Shown here piece by piece: positions 60,802-64,000 of a stretch of 64,000 nucleotides of DNA (the first letter of the stretch is position 1; each line of letters opens with the position of its first letter). This DNA comes from Tolypeutes matacus. Its lineage: Eukaryota > Chordata > Mammalia > Cingulata > Chlamyphoridae. A program made the position numbers and the translations under genes. The notes beneath the pieces are model-generated. The model saw nothing but the letters and a program-made list of their open reading frames with translations, was not told the origin of the DNA and did no database searches. The stretch covers positions 44,217,311 to 44,281,310 of the forward strand of contig JAKSZT010053928.1 of NCBI GenBank assembly GCA_026826555.1, given 5' to 3'.

Positions 60802-61164
60802 GGAAGCAGATGTGGCTCAAGCGATTGAGGTCCCACTACCACATGGGAGGTCCTGGGTAGGGTTCCTGGTGCCTCCTAAAGAAGATGAGCAAAACAGCGA
60901 GCTGACGCAACAGGCTGGCACGGTGAGCTGACACAACGATATGATGCAACAAGAGACACAAGGAGGAAAACATAATGAGAGACACAACGAAGCAGGGAGC
61001 AGAGTTGGCTCAAGTGATTAGGCGCCTCCCTCCCACATGAGAAGTCCTGGGTTCAGTTCCTGGTGCCCCCTAAAAAGGAAGACAAGCACACAACGAACAG
61101 ACACAGAGAGTGCAAACAATGAGGAAATATGGGGAGAAATAAATAAATAAAATAAATCTTTTAA
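60802..61164 (+). mobile_element. Long dimeric SINE with different heads
   Basis: Same architecture as 10845-11200. Head one (GCAGATGTGGCTCAAGCG) is followed by a 'gctgacgcaacaggctggca' body, head two (GAGTTGGCTCAAGTGATTAG), and a 'cagacacagagagtgcaa' tail with (AAAT)n. It is flanked by the perfect 16-bp duplication aaaaatgtaatagaca (60786-60801 and 61165-61180). Confidence 0.93.
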
Positions 61165-61180
61165 AAAAATGTAATAGACA

Positions 61181-64000
61181 CTGCCAGATTGCAATTTCCA
61201 AAATGAGTTACTGATTTACATACCCATAATAATGTTCAAGAATACCAATTTCCCCAACAACACTTAATATCATCAATCTTTTAAATTTTTACCAATATGC
61301 TGACCAAAAAATGACTTTGATTTGCATTTCTCTGATGCCTGATGAGGATAAAACAATTTTATATGTGTCTGGCCATTTATAGTCCTCTTCTGTGAAGAGT
61401 GATTTGAAAGCCTTCACTTATTTTTCTATTAAATTGCAAGAACTTGTGATTTTTTCTTTGGCTCCATGTCATAGAGTAGTTGAGGACCTTTGTGCTCACA
61501 TACATTATTTTTCTGAGTTGCAAAATACCCTACTTAATGAAACCAGCAACTCCCATTCAGAAAATCCTGGTCCCTCTTGTTCAAGTTTCTGTAGGCTATT
61601 CTGACTCTTGGACCTCAATGATGTCTTCTTTTATCTCCTTTCTCAGACCACTGAGATGCCCTAGTCATCCTCCCTCCCTGCCTCTATCCCCCCACTCCAC
61701 GCTCCATCTCACATGCTTCCAAGTGGAAAAGAAGATATTTGGGGCAAAATGTTCCCAGGAAAATTATGTTCCTTAAAAGCAAGAGGCCCGCTCTATGGTC
61801 TTCCTGAAAAAGTTTTCATCTTTTCCCACAACTGTGTTGCAAGGGACACCATTGTGTGTGTGTGTGTGTGTGTGTGTTTTAACCTGATTCATTATAATAA
61901 TCTTCTAAATGTTCTACTGCTCCTCTCCTCCACTTAATTTGCAAACCTGCTTCCAGAAGGATCTTTCTAAAATACAGATTCGATCATGTCTCTCCCTGAA
62001 TAAAATCCTTTAATGTCTCTCCCAAATCAGCTGTAAACAGCCTCACTTCCCTCCTTTCCCTTCATGTATTCGGTGTTCCAACCACACTGAAAATATTCTC
62101 CATGCTTTCCTTCCTCTGGACATGCTGCTGTTCCTTCTACTGGGAATGCCCTTCTGTCTATAGTTTGCCCAGTGAACTATCAGTCCTGCAAGTTTCAGCT
62201 CAAATACATCTCTTCTGTGATGACTCCCCATGTCCCCTTCCCCTTCCACGCTGTCTTAGGTCTTTTTACACAGCTCTGTGGTAGCCTTGCCATCTATTTT
62301 AATCTTGTTTTACACACCTGTCTCTCCAATAAACTGTGAGTTCCAAGATACAGGTGTTAAATGCACACACATTTTGGGAAATGAATAAATATTTTTCAAA
62401 AAGAGTGACAAGGAGAGGATTACTCTTTAGGAAGCCAATCAAAAGACTCATGGATGTAAAGCAGCCTGAACCCAAGGTTAATCCTTCAGAAATCCTGTAA
62501 GTCAAAAACTACAGTACTTATAACTTCCTCTTAACATAAGAGCTAAGAGAGAGGACTACACCTGCTGGGAGTAGAAATAAGGTAGGCTATAGTAAGTAAA
62601 ACAGAATACTAGCCTGTGTGTGCTCAAATTAGTGTCAGGCTGCTCCAGGTTGCATTGGGTGTTGAAAGAGTTTACATAGACTTAGCAATCGCTGAGTGAT
62701 TTTTACCCTGATATCGTCATTCACCAGAGAAGCGTGTGTGTCTGTGTGTTTGTGTGTTAAGAGCATGGTAATAGTGGTAAATATTTCAACATCATGGCCT
62801 GGCTTTTTGGGTTCAATCCTTGGCTCCACGATTTATTAGTTTAACCTTTCTTAGCCTCAATGTCCTCATCTGTAATATGGGAGGGTTAAATGACATCATG
62901 CATGTAAAGGACTAGCCTAATAAGCATTTGATAAATGTTAGCCACTGTTATTATAATACAATATTTGTACCCTATTCAGCTGAGTACATATAATGTTAAG
63001 TAAATCTTTTGATAAGAAACCCCTGTGTCCTTCAGCAAGTGGCAGAAAAAATTCTAACAGCATAAAAATGCCAGGTGACCTTGTGTTTTAGAGTGCCCTG
63101 GAACACTAAGTATGTTTTTTGTAGTCCTTAGTTTGAAGTCTCTTTGAGTTTGATTTATTACCATTTATGACTCAGACAAAGATGCAGTCCATTTACTGAA
63201 GCTTTGCTTTGGGATGCCACAATCCTATCTAGATAAGAAATACTTCTAATGTGAGGATATCCATTTATTGGAGCTTTCTTAGGCATGGCTCTAAGAATAC
63301 AGCTAGTTTGGCTGTAATTTAGTGGATCCTCCCTGTGTTTAACATATTCAGATTTGGAAAGGGGCCCTTCTAGCACATTACAGGAATTACAAAGTTATGG
63401 CTTTCCTGGAGAAAATCTCAGTGGGAAAGGCGATCACAGCGACTGTGCCAACATGGAAGTGCAGCGGGGTACAACTATTTTAAACACTTAACTAGCAACT
63501 TTAAAGAATACGTACACTTGTTTTCCTTCCTGGATGAGATTGTCCTGCTTTCAATTCTCCAAGCTAAATGCACTGTGGATGGTTGCCAGGGTGACAGTCC
63601 GTAAACTAAGCTGTCTCTTTGCAGCTAACTGAAGGGTTTGTGCAGGCAGAACCAGCTTTAATTATTTAAAAAAGTGCTTTGGGCTTGGCAACATCAGAAA
63701 ATAATCAAAGAAAAAATCTAAATCTATGGTGCTTTCAAATGGATGCTTCGTTGCAGTGTGGGTTGACAACAGTTCTAGAAATCATTGCCACAATGAATTA
63801 GGATGATGGTGACTGCCGCTTGGCTCAGTGTTTCTTCAGCTGTGTACCAACTCCCTGGGCAAAACACACTATAGGTAAGCCAAATCTTCACTTTTCATCC
63901 CATTTTAAAATAATACCATATGTCGCAACTTTTTTTTTCTCCCCAAAGAACGTCCCAGAGGAGAAACATGAGGTAAACTGACAGGAAACTGTGTCCTACT
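61181..64000 (+). other. Intergenic sequence, right end
   Basis: It contains a (TG)n run at about 61855-61878, an L2-like T/C-rich region at 61930-62340 ('tactgggaatgcccttctgt', 'agtttcagctcaaatacatc') and a MIR at 62795-62955. A possible splice donor is near 63873. No protein-coding exon is recognised. Confidence 0.5.
62795..62955 (+). mobile_element. MIR
   Basis: 'tcaatgtcctcatctgtaat' and 'aaatgacatcatgcatgtaa' followed by 'gcatttgataaatgttag' match the MIR 3' half in plus orientation. Confidence 0.75.

Overview
The window is mammalian nuclear DNA: AT-rich and repeat-dense, with long introns, GT-AG exons, a CpG-island promoter, processed pseudogenes and many L1, SINE and LTR copies. The dominant SINE is tRNA-derived, with A- and B-box heads such as GTGGCTCAATCAGT and GGTTCGGTTCCC. 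It resembles the xenarthran (armadillo DAS-type) families, so an armadillo-like genome is the best guess. This source is inferred from repeats only.

The one functional gene I can support is RAB3GAP1, the catalytic subunit of the Rab3 GTPase-activating complex, on the minus strand. Its start codon is at 52768 inside a CpG island. Seven coding exons lie at 52751-52768, 52584-52639, 49706-49781, 28128-28260, 25878-25956, 1308-1427 and 155-320. Together they give residues 1-216 in one uninterrupted frame, and the gene continues off the left edge. Introns 3 (21.4 kb) and 5 (24.5 kb) hold most of the repeats.

Three processed pseudogenes are recognisable: KPNA2 (minus, about 7.4-9.3 kb, intron 5), YTHDF3 (plus, about 40.05-41.1 kb, intron 3) and FAM217A (plus, about 58.65-60.69 kb, upstream of the promoter, with poly-A and a 10-bp target-site duplication). 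The YTHDF3 copy is joined directly to about seven degenerate 110-bp tandem units that resemble an L1 promoter array.

The rest is mostly nested mobile DNA: L1 segments on both strands, at least fifteen monomeric or dimeric SINEs (many with readable duplications), several LTRs with TG...CA ends, hAT-type elements with 8-bp duplications, old MIR, L2 and MER5-like pieces, and a further retroelement family. One member of that family (21831-23327) has an extra 3' tail that recurs alone as a 57-bp insertion at 51096-51152.

Right of 52.9 kb no coding gene is certain. From memory of the human map, MAP3K19 lies divergently from RAB3GAP1, and one possible non-coding exon with a strong donor is seen near 63.87 kb. 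I found no evidence of a new multi-gene system. The notable items are retrotransposition structures: the tail-sharing element, the L1-promoter/YTHDF3 chimera, and a close pair of inverted SINEs.
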